64,000 nucleotides of DNA from JBHJGS01 sp050331575 (lineage in GTDB: Bacteria; Pseudomonadota; Alphaproteobacteria; Sphingomonadales; Rhodothalassiaceae), in the NCBI GenBank assembly GCA_050331575.1, contig JBHJGS010000027.1:9152-73151 (forward strand). The letters run 5' to 3'. Below, one piece after another: positions 9,242 through 17,771 of this stretch. A program made the translations under genes and the position numbers. The notes under the pieces were generated by a model that made no database searches, was not told the DNA's origin, and worked only from the letters and a program-made list of their open reading frames with translations. Positions within the stretch are counted from its first letter, which is position 1. Every line of letters begins with the position of its first letter.

Positions 9242-9305
9242 CGTTGCTCGCTCTCGCAACGGCAGGCAGTTTCATCCGACCAATCGCGATCGCGATCGGT
9301 CGGAT
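9242..9305. repeat. Two intergenic inverted repeats (hairpin plus 32-bp near-palindrome)
   Basis: Between convergent gabD and the coiled-coil gene lie CGTTGC/GCAACG (9242-9261) and, at 9274-9305, a 32-bp near-perfect palindrome with arms ATCCGACC...GGTCGGAT around CGCGATCGCG, with a single mismatched pair. It may end transcription from both sides, but there is no T-run. It belongs to the CCGATC/GATCGG palindrome family seen elsewhere in this window. Confidence 0.6.
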
Positions 9306-9311
9306 ACTGTC

Positions 9312-10160
9312 TTAAGTTGGGCGGTCTTCGCGCTTTTGGTCGTCCTCTTCGCGCTCGAGCCGCTCGCGTTCGCGCTCCAATTCGCGCCGTGCCCGTTGCA
9401 GTTCGCGCCGCGCTTCGGCGAGTTCGCGGCTGAGGCTACGGATCGCTGACCTGTGCTCCCGGTCGCGCGACTCCATCGCCCGGCGCAACTCATCGATTTC
9501 CGCTTCGCGGCCGCGCAAGGCCTCCAGGTCACGCCGCGCTTCGGCCATGGCGGAATCGCGGTCGCGCTCTTCCTCCTGGAGCGATTGGAAGCGGCGACGG
9601 CGGGCGTCGGCCAAGGCCTGTCGGGCTTCGTCAAGGGCCTCGCGGCCATCCTCGCGGCTTTCGCGCAGCGCCTCGCGCGCCTCTTCCAAGGCGGCACGGA
9701 CCTCCTGCCAGACATCCTCATCCAATTCCGCCAGGGCCTCAGCGACGATATCATTGATGTCGGCCAATGCCGGCGCGGCCATGATCTCCAGGTCGGTCAA
9801 GGCCCCCTTCAGGCGCGGCGCCATGGCGTGGGTATGCGCTTCCAAGCTATCAATGGCCGCGTGCGCCCCGGCCAGTGCGGCCACCGCCGACTCAATCGCA
9901 ATGGTGCCGAGGCGATCGGTTTGTGCCAGCGCATGCTCCAACTGGCGACGCTCGGTCTCGCTGAGATCGCCGTCCTCGATCGTCACCACTGTACCGTCGC
10001 GGGTAATGATACGCACCCCGCCAGGCTCGCGCCGCTCCGATCCGGGCGCCTCCGGAGCGGACGCGGGCCTGGGTTCCGGCGCGGGCCTGGGTTCTGGCGC
10101 CTGCTGAGCGCTGCTCGGCGCCGCCATCAACAGCATCATGGCGATCAGGGGGATTTTCAT
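9312..10160 (-). CDS. Secreted Glu/Arg-rich coiled-coil protein, unknown function
   Basis: 282 residues starting MKIPLIAMMLLMAAPSSAQQ, a clear Sec signal peptide with likely cleavage after SSA. Next comes a short proline-rich repeat (PEPRPA twice, from an 18-bp tandem duplication), then a small segment RIITRDGTVVTIEDGDLSE. About 150 residues of heptad-like charged sequence end the protein (ALEEAREALRESRE, ELAEARRELQRARRELERER), predicting a long periplasmic coiled coil. The upstream in-frame codons to 10259 lack a ribosome site and would hide the signal peptide. Similar RDG-plus-coiled-coil proteins occur next to envelope-stress genes in alphaproteobacteria, but no partner is adjacent here, so function is open. 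Confidence 0.7.
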   Translation of the reverse strand: MKIPLIAMMLLMAAPSSAQQAPEPRPAPEPRPASAPEAPGSERREPGGVRIITRDGTVVTIEDGDLSETERRQLEHALAQTDRLGTIAIESAVAALAGAHAAIDSLEAHTHAMAPRLKGALTDLEIMAAPALADINDIVAEALAELDEDVWQEVRAALEEAREALRESREDGREALDEARQALADARRRRFQSLQEEERDRDSAMAEARRDLEALRGREAEIDELRRAMESRDREHRSAIRSLSRELAEARRELQRARRELERERERLEREEDDQKREDRPT

Positions 10161-10287
10161 CACTGTCGTGCCTCGGGCTTGCGGGTCTGAACCGTTTGCA
10201 AGTTTCTCATCCCCATCATGGCAAGCGCCCCGGCGACACGGCAAGCCGCGCCGCGACAAACCGAGCCTGGTTGGCGATCAGTGACCG

Positions 10288-10971
10288 TCACAACAGCCCC
10301 ACCGCCTTGAAACTGGTCGACTGGTTGCGGGCGATGATCAGATGGTCATGCACGGCGATATTGAGCCGGCGTGCCGCCTCCACGATCTCCTGGGTCATCG
10401 CGATGTCCGCCCGGCTGGGCGTGGGATCGCCGGAGGGGTGATTGTGCACCAGGATGATCGCCGAGGCGTTCAGTTGCAGCGCCCGCTTCATCACTTCGCG
10501 CGGATAGACCGGTGTGTGATCGACCGTGCCGGTCTGCTGCACCTCATCGGCGATCAGCCGGTTCTTGCGATCCAGGAACAAAAGCCGGAACTGTTCCACC
10601 GGCTCATGCGCCATGGCCGCGCGGCAATAGTCCAAAAGCGCCTGCCAGCTGGACAGCACGGGCTGGTCGAGCACATGTGCCTGGAGCAGCTTGGTGCCCG
10701 CGGCCCGGATGGCCAGAAACGCCGGCACCACGCCATCGCCGACGCCGTCGACTTCGCGCAGGCGGGCGGGCTCGGCGGTTAGGGCCGCGGCAAAGCTGCC
10801 GAAATGTTTGATCAACTGCTTGGCCAGCGGCTTAACGTCCCGCCGCGGCACGGCCAGACACAACAGGAACTCCAGCAACTCATAGTCGGCCAGCGTCTCC
10901 GGCCCCGCTGTCAGGACCCGCCGGCGCAGCCGGTCGCGATGGCCCTGAACATGCTCGGTGGGATCGGCCAT
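10288..10971 (-). CDS. radC: RadC-family JAB-domain protein
   Basis: 227 residues. An N-terminal helix-hairpin-helix-like region (LRRRVLTAGPETLADYELLE, VDGVGDGV) precedes a JAB/JAMM domain with the zinc-ligand motif ILVHNHPSGDPTPSRADI and the upstream conserved segment FRLLFLDRKNRLIADE. Historically called a DNA repair protein, though the role of RadC in repair is not established; the JAMM residues suggest a metallo-hydrolase. It starts 3 bp after the map stop on the same strand, so map-radC are probably co-transcribed. Confidence 0.9.
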   Translation of the reverse strand: MADPTEHVQGHRDRLRRRVLTAGPETLADYELLEFLLCLAVPRRDVKPLAKQLIKHFGSFAAALTAEPARLREVDGVGDGVVPAFLAIRAAGTKLLQAHVLDQPVLSSWQALLDYCRAAMAHEPVEQFRLLFLDRKNRLIADEVQQTGTVDHTPVYPREVMKRALQLNASAIILVHNHPSGDPTPSRADIAMTQEIVEAARRLNIAVHDHLIIARNQSTSFKAVGLL

Positions 10972-10974
10972 CGC

Positions 10975-11796
10975 CTAGCGCGGATAGGGCGGCTTGTGCA
11001 GGCCCTTGGGCGACAGGGTGAAGATCTCCACCCCGTCCTCGGTGACGCCGATGGAATGTTCAAACTGCATGGACAAGGATCGATCCCGTGTCACCGCGGT
11101 CCAGCCATCATCCAACACCTTGGTGCCGGCCCGGCCGGCATTGATCATCGGTTCTACCGTGAAAAACATGCCCGGTTTCAATTCCGGGCCGCTGCCCGGC
11201 TTGCCATAATGCAGCACGCTGGGTTCGGCGTGGAACACCCGGCCGATGCCGTGACCGCAGAATTCCCGCACCACGGAGAAGCGCAGACCCTCCGCATAGC
11301 TTTGGATGGCATGGCCGATATCGCCCAGATGCGCACCGGGCTTGACCGCCGCGATGCCGCGCATCATCGCCTCGTGCGTGGCATCAGACAGGCGCTGCGC
11401 CTTCACCCCCGGCTTGCCGGCGAAGAACATGCGGCTGGTGTCGCCGAACCAGCCGTCCAGGATCACCGTCACGTCGATATTCAACGTGTCGCCGTCCTTC
11501 AGCGCCCGCTCGCCAGGGATGCCGTGGCAGACCACATGGTTGATCGAGATGCACGAGGATTTGGTGTAGCCGCGATAGCCCTTGGTCGCCGGCACCGCGC
11601 CATGGTCCAGCATGAACGCCTCGATCTTGGCGTCCAGGTCACCGGTGGTGATGCCGGGCTTCACGAACGGCTCGATGTAATCCAAGGTCGCGGCCGCCAG
11701 CCCGCCGGCCCGGCGCATGCCCTCGAAATCCTCCGGGCGGTGCAGCACGATCCCGTCGCTGCGTTCCGCCACCGGCGCGGCCTGGCTCAACTGCAT
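10975..11796 (-). CDS. map: Methionine aminopeptidase, type I
   Basis: Cytosolic metalloenzyme that removes the initiator methionine from nascent proteins; 273 residues. The five metal ligands are visible: Asp in DTLNIDVTVILDGWFGDTS (two), His in EFCGHGIGRVFHAEP, Glu in FFTVEPMIN and Glu in QFEHSIGVTEDG. Also CISINHVVCHGIP. ATG 11796 is chosen because GAAGGA lies about eight bases upstream; a TTG at 11835 in the same frame is unlikely. It lies between sfsA (40 bp upstream) and radC on the same strand. Confidence 0.96.
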   Translation of the reverse strand: MQLSQAAPVAERSDGIVLHRPEDFEGMRRAGGLAAATLDYIEPFVKPGITTGDLDAKIEAFMLDHGAVPATKGYRGYTKSSCISINHVVCHGIPGERALKDGDTLNIDVTVILDGWFGDTSRMFFAGKPGVKAQRLSDATHEAMMRGIAAVKPGAHLGDIGHAIQSYAEGLRFSVVREFCGHGIGRVFHAEPSVLHYGKPGSGPELKPGMFFTVEPMINAGRAGTKVLDDGWTAVTRDRSLSMQFEHSIGVTEDGVEIFTLSPKGLHKPPYPR

Positions 11797-11836
11797 CGGC
11801 GATTCCTTCAACTCTGTCTCCTCACTCAGGCGCAAT

Positions 11837-12541
11837 TTAGGTATCGCCCAGCCGGATGGGAAGGGCGCGGGCGACGCCGACGGCCTGCGGCGTCACCGAA
11901 CAGGCATAGGCCAGCAGTTCCACCCCCTTGGCGTGCGCCTCGGCCAGGGCTGCGGCATAGGCCGGATCGATGTCGGCAGCCGGGGCGAACCCGTCACAAT
12001 CGCTGCGTTGTACCACATAGAGCATGACCGCGCGATGCCCGGCGGCCACCATCTGCGCCAGCTCGGTCAAATGTTTGCGTCCGCGCGCAGTGACCGCATC
12101 GGGAAACAGCGCCGCACTGCCCCGCTGCAAGGTGACATTCTTCACTTCCACATAGCACAGGCCTGGATCTTCCAGCAGCAGGTCGATCCGGCTGGCGGCA
12201 CCGTAGCGCACTTCGCGGCGCACGCCGGCATAGCCGGCCAGGGCAGGGATCTGTCCGGAGCGAATGGCGGTTTCGGCCAGGGCATTGGTTCGCGCGGTAT
12301 TGATGCCGACCAGGCCGCCGGGCGTTTCGACCAGTTCCCAGCGCCACGCCAGCTTAGCCGTCTTTGACCGGTTGGGGGACAGCCACGCGCGCGCGCCCGG
12401 CTCCGCGCAGCCGATCATCGAGCCGGGATTGGCGCAATGGGCGGTAACCTCGGTTCCGTCGGCCAACTGCATATCCGCAAGGAAGCGCTTGTAGCGGCGG
12501 ATCAGCCGGGCCGGTACCAGCGAAGGGTCGAACGCGATCAT
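11837..12541 (-). CDS. sfsA: SfsA family DNA-binding protein / sugar fermentation stimulation homologue
   Basis: 234 residues, the normal SfsA length. Motifs typical of the family: VPARLIRRYKRFLADMQL, HCANPGSMIGC, WRWELVETPGGLVGINT, RIDLLLEDPGLCYVEVKNVTL (nuclease-fold strand with Asp, Glu and Lys) and FPDAVTARGRKHLTELAQM. The start ATG 12541 gives MIAFDPSLVPARL; the frame remains open to 12727 but that extension runs through the tRNA-Leu gene and is spurious. SfsA proteins have a PD-(D/E)XK-like fold and an OB-like N-terminus; the cellular role is poorly defined. First of sfsA-map-radC. Confidence 0.93.
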   Translation of the reverse strand: MIAFDPSLVPARLIRRYKRFLADMQLADGTEVTAHCANPGSMIGCAEPGARAWLSPNRSKTAKLAWRWELVETPGGLVGINTARTNALAETAIRSGQIPALAGYAGVRREVRYGAASRIDLLLEDPGLCYVEVKNVTLQRGSAALFPDAVTARGRKHLTELAQMVAAGHRAVMLYVVQRSDCDGFAPAADIDPAYAAALAEAHAKGVELLAYACSVTPQAVGVARALPIRLGDT

Positions 12542-12642
12542 CGGGCAGACAAGCAAAGGCGTGTGATAGCAGCGGCAGGCCGCTGGACAGGAACGCCTGC
12601 GCCATGACACAAGCGAACGCCTTCTACCACCCCTTCGCAGCG

Positions 12643-12729
12643 GCCCGCGTGGCGGAATTGGTAGACGCAAGGGACTTAAAATCCCTCGGGGGCAACCCCG
12701 TGCCGGTTCGAGTCCGGCCGCGGGCACCA
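12643..12729 (+). tRNA. tRNA-Leu (UAA anticodon)
   Basis: 87 nt including an encoded CCA. Acceptor arms GCCCGCG (12643-12649) and CGCGGGC (12719-12725) pair fully, with discriminator A at 12726. The anticodon stem AGGGA/TCCCT closes a CTTAAAA loop, anticodon TAA. A long variable arm (CTCGGGGGCAACCCCGTG) marks a class II tRNA, and the T arm reads GGTTCGAGTCC. The D arm carries TGGTAGAC. It is divergent from sfsA. No duplicated 3' end is visible within the window, so no sign of use as an integration site. Confidence 0.98.
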
Positions 12730-13039
12730 GTTTTGATCTCGCGGCGCGCTGCGCCTTGCGATGGGGCGGGCTGACCGCCCGGGCCGCCGTCGCGGCCTTC
12801 GGTCTGGTTCGAAGTCTCTCCGCTTAGACGCACCACGATTTCCTACCGTGATTGCTAGGAAGGCCGACCGGCTCGATGCCGCGGCTCCGCTGTCCGTCGC
12901 CGCGCGTCGTGCAGGGCTCCGAGCTTGTTCCGCTGCGCCTCCGCCCCCCGCCCCCGCCCCCCCTCGCGTCGGGGTGCTCCATGGCCTGATTGGTCCGCTT
13001 TGGCCAAGCGTTTCGGCCGCCTGGGCGCTGCTGGCGCGT
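12730..13039. other. Intergenic stretch between tRNA-Leu and the flagellar promoter, no gene seen
   Basis: About 310 bases with several long frames on both strands but no ribosome site or recognisable product. It holds one modest inverted repeat (TTCCTA near 12840 with TAGGAA about 15 bases later) and a C-rich run near 12945-12962. No terminator with a T-run follows the tRNA. Confidence 0.5.
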
Positions 13040-13057
13040 TTGGCACGCCGCCTGCAT
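13040..13057 (+). promoter_or_regulatory. Sigma-54 (RpoN) promoter for flgK-flgL
   Basis: TTGGCACGCCGCCTGCAT matches the -24/-12 consensus closely: GG at 13042-13043 and GC at 13054-13055 with exactly ten bases between them. The predicted transcript start is near 13067, leaving a leader of about 170 bases before flgK. RpoN with an enhancer-binding activator (FlbD in Caulobacter) drives late flagellar genes in many alphaproteobacteria, which fits the downstream genes. Confidence 0.8.
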
Positions 13058-13240
13058 AGACCGGGTCAGTCAACATCTCGGAAAGGGTCCGACCCGGTCA
13101 TGCCGAACACAGCTCAGACGCACCGATTGCCTCAGGCCCGCCAGGTTCGGCCGGGTCGGCAGCGGGTGCTGGCGAGCAAGACTTGCCCGGCGGTTTTGTC
13201 CGCGGGCCGGCAAGGACTGGATCGCGGAGGAGCGGCATAG

Positions 13241-15358
13241 ATGGCACTTGGTGGTATTCTAAACAATTCGCTGTCCGGCATCACCACGGCCGGTGAGGCG
13301 CTGCGGGTAACGTCCAACAATGTGGCCAATGTCAACACCGAAGGCTTTGCCCGCAATCAGGTCACGCAAAGCTCTTTGGTCTTTGGCGGGGCCGGCAGCG
13401 GCACCCGCGTGTCGGGCACCGAACGGGTGGTCGATCAATTCCTGGAAGAGGCGCTGTTCCAGGCGCGCGGGGCGCTGGAGCAGGCCACCGTGTCGCGCCA
13501 GGTCAACGACCGGCTGCAATCCTTGCTGGGCCGGCCGGACGGTGACAATACCCTGGCTGCGGAGTTGAACGAGTTTTTCGAGAGCCTGAACACGCTGGCG
13601 CTGAACCCGACCTCCTCGGTCGCGCGTGCCAATGTCGTCACCAACCTTCAAGAAACGCTGGGCGAGATCAACCGGCTGGCTCAATCGATCCAGGCCCTGC
13701 GGCAGGATTTGCACGGGCAGATCCAAGAAGAGGTCGCTCAGGCCAATGAGGCGTTGACCACGCTGGCCGAATTGGGCCCGGAAGTGGTGACCGAAGATCT
13801 GCTGGGCTCGGGCCTGAATTCGGTGGAGAATGCGTTCGCCGAAACGCTGCGGAATTTGTCGGAATCGCTGGACGTGCGCACCATCGTCCAACCGGACGGG
13901 CAGCTGAATATCGCCACGGGCTCCGGCACGCTGCTCGCAGGGGATGTCAATACCCAGTTGTCTGTGGGTGACTCCGGCCCGGTGGGCCCCGGCACGGTGT
14001 TCCCGGCCATCGAGGTCAGCCGGTTCGACACCGTGACCGGCGCGCAGATCGGCACCGCGCAGCCGTTTGAATCAAGCATTCGCGCCGGCGGCTTGCGTGG
14101 CCTTCTGGACCTGCGCGACCAGGTGCTGCCGGATTTCGCCGCCAGCTTGGGTGAATTGGCGGCGCGCCTGCGCGACGAGGTGAACCGCGTCTCCAACCAG
14201 TTCACCGCCGTGCCGCCGCCGGCGCAGCTGGTCGGCAATACAGTGCCGCTGGCAGGCACCAATGCGGCCAATTTCACCGGCGAAATCGAGGTGACCGTGG
14301 TCAATGCGGCCAATGCGGTGGTCGCGTCGTCCGGCCCGATCGACTTAAGCACCGCAGCGACGATCGACGACATTGTCGGCCTGATCAACGCGGCGGTCGG
14401 GAGTCCGGTCGCCAGCTTCACCGGCGGGCAATTCACCTTGGATGCCACGGCCGCCGGCGGCACCGGCATCGCTGTCACGGACGGGGCTCAGTTCGCCACG
14501 CCGGCGCCGAGCGATCGCGGCGGCCGCGGCTTTTCGCAATTCTTTGGGCTGAACGATCTGGTCGACGCCAGCACCGACGGCATCTTCCAGAACGGTGTCA
14601 CGGCCGCGGACGCGATTAATGCCGACCCCGGCAGCGTCGTCACCATTGAGGTGGTCGACGGCAGCAATCGGGTGCTGACCACGGTGACCGTGGATCTGAA
14701 CAACCCGGCGACAGACACCTATGGCGAGGTGCAGGCGACCTTGAACACCAGCCTGATGGCGTTCGGGTCGGTGACGCTGACGCCGCAGGGACAGCTTCTG
14801 TTTCAGCCCAGCCAGGATGTGCAGGTGCGCGTGTCCGGCGACAGTTCCAACTTGAACGGCACCGGTCTCACCTTCAGCCAATTCACCGGCATTGCCGGGT
14901 CGGCAACGGCGGAAACCGCGCTGGATGTCTCCGTCGCAGAGCGCTTCCAGCAAAATGCCGATCTGCTGGCGTTGGGCCAGGTCGATCTGACGGCCGGTGT
15001 CGGCGCGGTGGCCTTGGGCGCGGGCGATCAGCGCGGCGTCCTGGCTTTGCAGGCCTTGGCCACGCAGAATATCAATTTCGACGCGTCTGGGCGGTTGCCG
15101 CAGCAGACCGCGTCCTTGTCAGGCTTTACCTCGTCCTTCCTGGCCAGCACTGGCACCGTGGCGTCTGCGGCTTCGGCGCGGGAGGCAGATGCGATCGCGC
15201 TGGAACTGGAACTGTCGCAGCGGCAATCGGAGGTGTCCGGCGTTAATCTGGACGAGGAATTGTCCAACCTGGTGGTGTTCCAGAACGCCTATAATGCCTC
15301 TGCGCGGATCTTGTCGTCTGTACAGGAGCTCTTTGACGAACTGCTGTCGGTGGTCTGA
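13241..15358 (+). CDS. flgK: Flagellar hook-associated protein 1
   Basis: Secreted hook-filament junction protein, 705 residues (E. coli FlgK is 547), the extra length lying in the central variable domains. The N-terminal rod-like motif GGILNNSLSGITTAGEALRV followed by SNNVANVNTEGFARNQ is the classic D0/D1 signature, and the C-terminus GVNLDEELSNLVVFQNAYNA with ARILSSVQELFDELLSVV is the matching FlgK end. The middle is Thr/Ala/Asn-rich as is usual for exposed flagellar domains. GGAGGAG lies eight bases before ATG 13241. It is exported by the flagellar type III system. A sigma-54 promoter lies about 200 bp upstream. flgL follows after 27 bp. Confidence 0.96.
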   Translation: MALGGILNNSLSGITTAGEALRVTSNNVANVNTEGFARNQVTQSSLVFGGAGSGTRVSGTERVVDQFLEEALFQARGALEQATVSRQVNDRLQSLLGRPDGDNTLAAELNEFFESLNTLALNPTSSVARANVVTNLQETLGEINRLAQSIQALRQDLHGQIQEEVAQANEALTTLAELGPEVVTEDLLGSGLNSVENAFAETLRNLSESLDVRTIVQPDGQLNIATGSGTLLAGDVNTQLSVGDSGPVGPGTVFPAIEVSRFDTVTGAQIGTAQPFESSIRAGGLRGLLDLRDQVLPDFAASLGELAARLRDEVNRVSNQFTAVPPPAQLVGNTVPLAGTNAANFTGEIEVTVVNAANAVVASSGPIDLSTAATIDDIVGLINAAVGSPVASFTGGQFTLDATAAGGTGIAVTDGAQFATPAPSDRGGRGFSQFFGLNDLVDASTDGIFQNGVTAADAINADPGSVVTIEVVDGSNRVLTTVTVDLNNPATDTYGEVQATLNTSLMAFGSVTLTPQGQLLFQPSQDVQVRVSGDSSNLNGTGLTFSQFTGIAGSATAETALDVSVAERFQQNADLLALGQVDLTAGVGAVALGAGDQRGVLALQALATQNINFDASGRLPQQTASLSGFTSSFLASTGTVASAASAREADAIALELELSQRQSEVSGVNLDEELSNLVVFQNAYNASARILSSVQELFDELLSVV

Positions 15359-15385
15359 ACCGGCCCCACCTGAAGGAGACAGGCA

Positions 15386-16309
15386 ATGCGCGTATCCACC
15401 TCCGGGCAACAGGATCTGTTGATCTTCAATGCCCTGAACAACCAGGTTTCGGCCGTCGAGCAGCAGACCAGGATTTCCACCGGCAAGATTGCCACGGATT
15501 TCGAGGGCTTGGCCGATCGGGCGCAAACCACGCTGAACAGCCGGGCCTTGCTCAGCCGCACCACCGGCTTCCGGGAGACGGTGACCGCCGCGCGGCTGGA
15601 ACTGGACCGGAATGACAGCACGCTCACCGCCATGATCTCGACGGCCGAAAGCGTGCGCGAGGGCATTTTGAACGCCATCGCCTTGGAGGACGGCACCGGC
15701 CTGCAGGCCACGCTGGAGCAAGGCTTCAGCCAAATCGCCAACCTGCTGAACACTCAGGTCAATGGCGAGTTCGTGTTTGCCGGCACCCGGACCGACACCC
15801 CGCCATCGGACTTTACCACCTTGGCGGACTTGACCAATTTCGTCGTCACCCTGGGCAACCCCGTCGCCGACGCGTTCAGCAACGACGATGTGTTCTCCGT
15901 CGCGAATGTCTCAGAAGGGGTGCAGATCCAGACCGGTCTGGGTGCCCAGGAACTGGCGGATACGCTGTTTGGCGCCTTTGCAGCCCTGGATGCGGCGAAT
16001 ATTCCCAATGGTCAGATCGACCCGGCGGTGGATTTGCCCGCGCTGCAGGCAGCCCTGGCCGGCTTTGAGGCCGGGATCGAGCAGATGGAGACCCAGTTGG
16101 GCAATAACGGCATCGGCCTGAGCCGGCTCAGCATTCTGGACGAGCAACTGTCTGAACAGGAAGTCTTCTTAGAGGTTTTTATCGGCGAATTGGAAGACGC
16201 CGATATTGCCGAAGCGGTTAGCGAATTGCAGCAGGATCAGGTGGCGCTGGAAGCGTCCTTCGCGAGCATCTCGCTGCTCAGCAATCTGTCGCTGCTGAAC
16301 TTCTTGTGA
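15386..16309 (+). CDS. flgL: Flagellar hook-associated protein 3 (hook-filament junction)
   Basis: 307 residues, usual FlgL size. Starts MRVSTSGQQDLLIFNALNNQ and continues with QQTRISTGKIATDFEGLADR, the flagellin-like N-terminal helix; the C-terminal helix reads LQQDQVALEASFASISLLSN. GVNG-like region NGEFVFAGTRTDTPPSDF matches the FlgL middle. AAGGAG sits seven bases before the ATG. It forms the second junction ring between hook and filament and is co-transcribed with flgK. Confidence 0.95.
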   Translation: MRVSTSGQQDLLIFNALNNQVSAVEQQTRISTGKIATDFEGLADRAQTTLNSRALLSRTTGFRETVTAARLELDRNDSTLTAMISTAESVREGILNAIALEDGTGLQATLEQGFSQIANLLNTQVNGEFVFAGTRTDTPPSDFTTLADLTNFVVTLGNPVADAFSNDDVFSVANVSEGVQIQTGLGAQELADTLFGAFAALDAANIPNGQIDPAVDLPALQAALAGFEAGIEQMETQLGNNGIGLSRLSILDEQLSEQEVFLEVFIGELEDADIAEAVSELQQDQVALEASFASISLLSNLSLLNFL

Positions 16310-16527
16310 CGGCAGCGGTCCGGCCGGGGCCGTGACGGTCTTGCCCGTTTCATTCCGGGCTGGTTTGTGGCATTGCAGTCACGGGTGGATTGGGCCGGGC
16401 CGGACGCCGACCAGGTCTTACTTGATCGCCGCATCGCACCTGCCGCAGACATCAGGCAAGGGCGGCGGCGCTGGGCGCTTGAAGCAAGAGCAAGAGGTGC
16501 CCTGACAAGCCGGGGGTGGGTGACACG

Positions 16528-17640
16528 ATGGGGTCAGATTTCAGTGCATGGCTTGCCATGGCGCGCGGCCGGTCCTCCGGTCAACGGCGCCAGCTCTTCC
16601 AGAGCATTGCTGACCTGCTGCGCACCGATGCCGCAGGCATGACCGACCAGGAACGGCTGCTGATAGAGGATATTCTCGCCCGTTTGATCGATGATGTCGA
16701 GGCTGATCTGCGCCGCCAGTTGGCCGAGACGCTGGCCGAGACCGGGCTGTCCATGCCGTCTCTGACGCGCTTGTTGATCCAGGATGATATCGCGATTGCG
16801 CGGCCGCTGTTGGAGCACAGCACGCTCTTGCACGATGACGATCTGATCGCGTTGATCCGCCAGCGCGGCGATGAGCATCGCATGCTGGTGGCGATGCGGC
16901 CGGCCTTGAGCGAGGCGGTCAGCGACGCCTTGGTCGAATACGCCTCTGCCGATGTGATCACCACCTTGTTGTGCAACCGCGATGCCGCGCTGTCGCGCCA
17001 GGCGCTGGCGTATCTGGTTGCCGAATCCCGCCGCATCGATCAGTTCCGCAAGCCGCTTTTGGCGCGCGCGGATCTGCCCGCCCCTCTGGCCTACCGGCTT
17101 TATTGGTGGGTGTCCGGGGCGCTGCGGCGTCATATCCTTGAGCGCTTCGAATTGGACGAGGCGATGCTTCAGACCGCGATCCGGCGTGCCAATGACAATG
17201 CCTTGGTTGAGCTGTCCGAGCAGAGCAGCACCCAGGCGGCGGCGGAAAGCTTGGTCCAGCGCATGGCGGACAATGCTGAGCTGAGCTTCGGCTTTCTGCT
17301 GAATGCCTTGCGCCAGCGCCGGGTGCCGGTGTTCGTGGCCGGTTTGGCGCATTTGGCACAAGTGGAATTCCGCACCGCTTGGATGGTGTTTTCCGACCCC
17401 GATCCGGAAAGCTTGGCGATCCTGGCCCGCGCGGTGGGCATGGGCAAACATGATTTCATCCCGATCCATCTATTGGTGCAGTCCGCCCGCCAGGGCGAAC
17501 GCGCCCAGTCGACCGCCGTGGTCCAACGCATCACCGATCTGTTCGAGGCGATTGACCCCGATCGCGCCCGCGCCGCGTTAAGCTACTGGCAGCACAATAG
17601 CGGCCATCTCTCCGCCCAGCGCGAACTGGAGCGGCTGTAG
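16528..17640 (+). CDS. DUF2336 domain protein next to flagellar genes
   Basis: 370 residues, all-helical and HEAT-like in appearance: repeated pattern of LLIEDILARLIDDVEADLRR, LIQDDIAIARPLLEHSTLLH, CNRDAALSRQALAYLVAESR and MADNAELSFGFLLNALRQR. This matches the alphaproteobacterial DUF2336 family (uncharacterised). No signal peptide or membrane helix. I chose ATG 16528, preceded by a G-rich stretch; GTG 16516 would add four residues. It is 218 bp downstream of flgL on the same strand, so a flagellar or cell-cycle role is possible but unproven. Confidence 0.8.
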   Translation: MGSDFSAWLAMARGRSSGQRRQLFQSIADLLRTDAAGMTDQERLLIEDILARLIDDVEADLRRQLAETLAETGLSMPSLTRLLIQDDIAIARPLLEHSTLLHDDDLIALIRQRGDEHRMLVAMRPALSEAVSDALVEYASADVITTLLCNRDAALSRQALAYLVAESRRIDQFRKPLLARADLPAPLAYRLYWWVSGALRRHILERFELDEAMLQTAIRRANDNALVELSEQSSTQAAAESLVQRMADNAELSFGFLLNALRQRRVPVFVAGLAHLAQVEFRTAWMVFSDPDPESLAILARAVGMGKHDFIPIHLLVQSARQGERAQSTAVVQRITDLFEAIDPDRARAALSYWQHNSGHLSAQRELERL

Positions 17641-17677
17641 CATCTTTTCTGGGCGTCGAATCCGAGCCTTTGAGCAT

Positions 17678-17765
17678 TATCCGATCCCTCGCGATTCCGC
17701 TTGATCGGATGAAAAGGCCGGCCTTCTCTGGGGCGAGCAATCCGGCCTTCTCTGGGGCGAGCAAT
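17678..17765. repeat. Palindrome plus 24-bp tandem duplication at the 3' end of holA
   Basis: ATCCGATC (from 17686) and GATCGGAT (ending at 17710) form a stem of the window-wide palindrome family. Immediately after, a 24-base unit starting CCGGCCTTCTCTGGGGCGAG occurs twice in exact tandem at 17718-17741 and 17742-17765. The second copy ends six bases before the holA stop codon complement. No gene is expected here; the stretch separates convergent genes. Confidence 0.75.
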
Positions 17766-17771
17766 GATGAA

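Noticed and set aside
12643..12729. tRNA-Leu as a possible integration site
   Set aside because: No repeated tRNA 3' end, integrase or foreign-looking island follows; the next genes are flagellar housekeeping genes.
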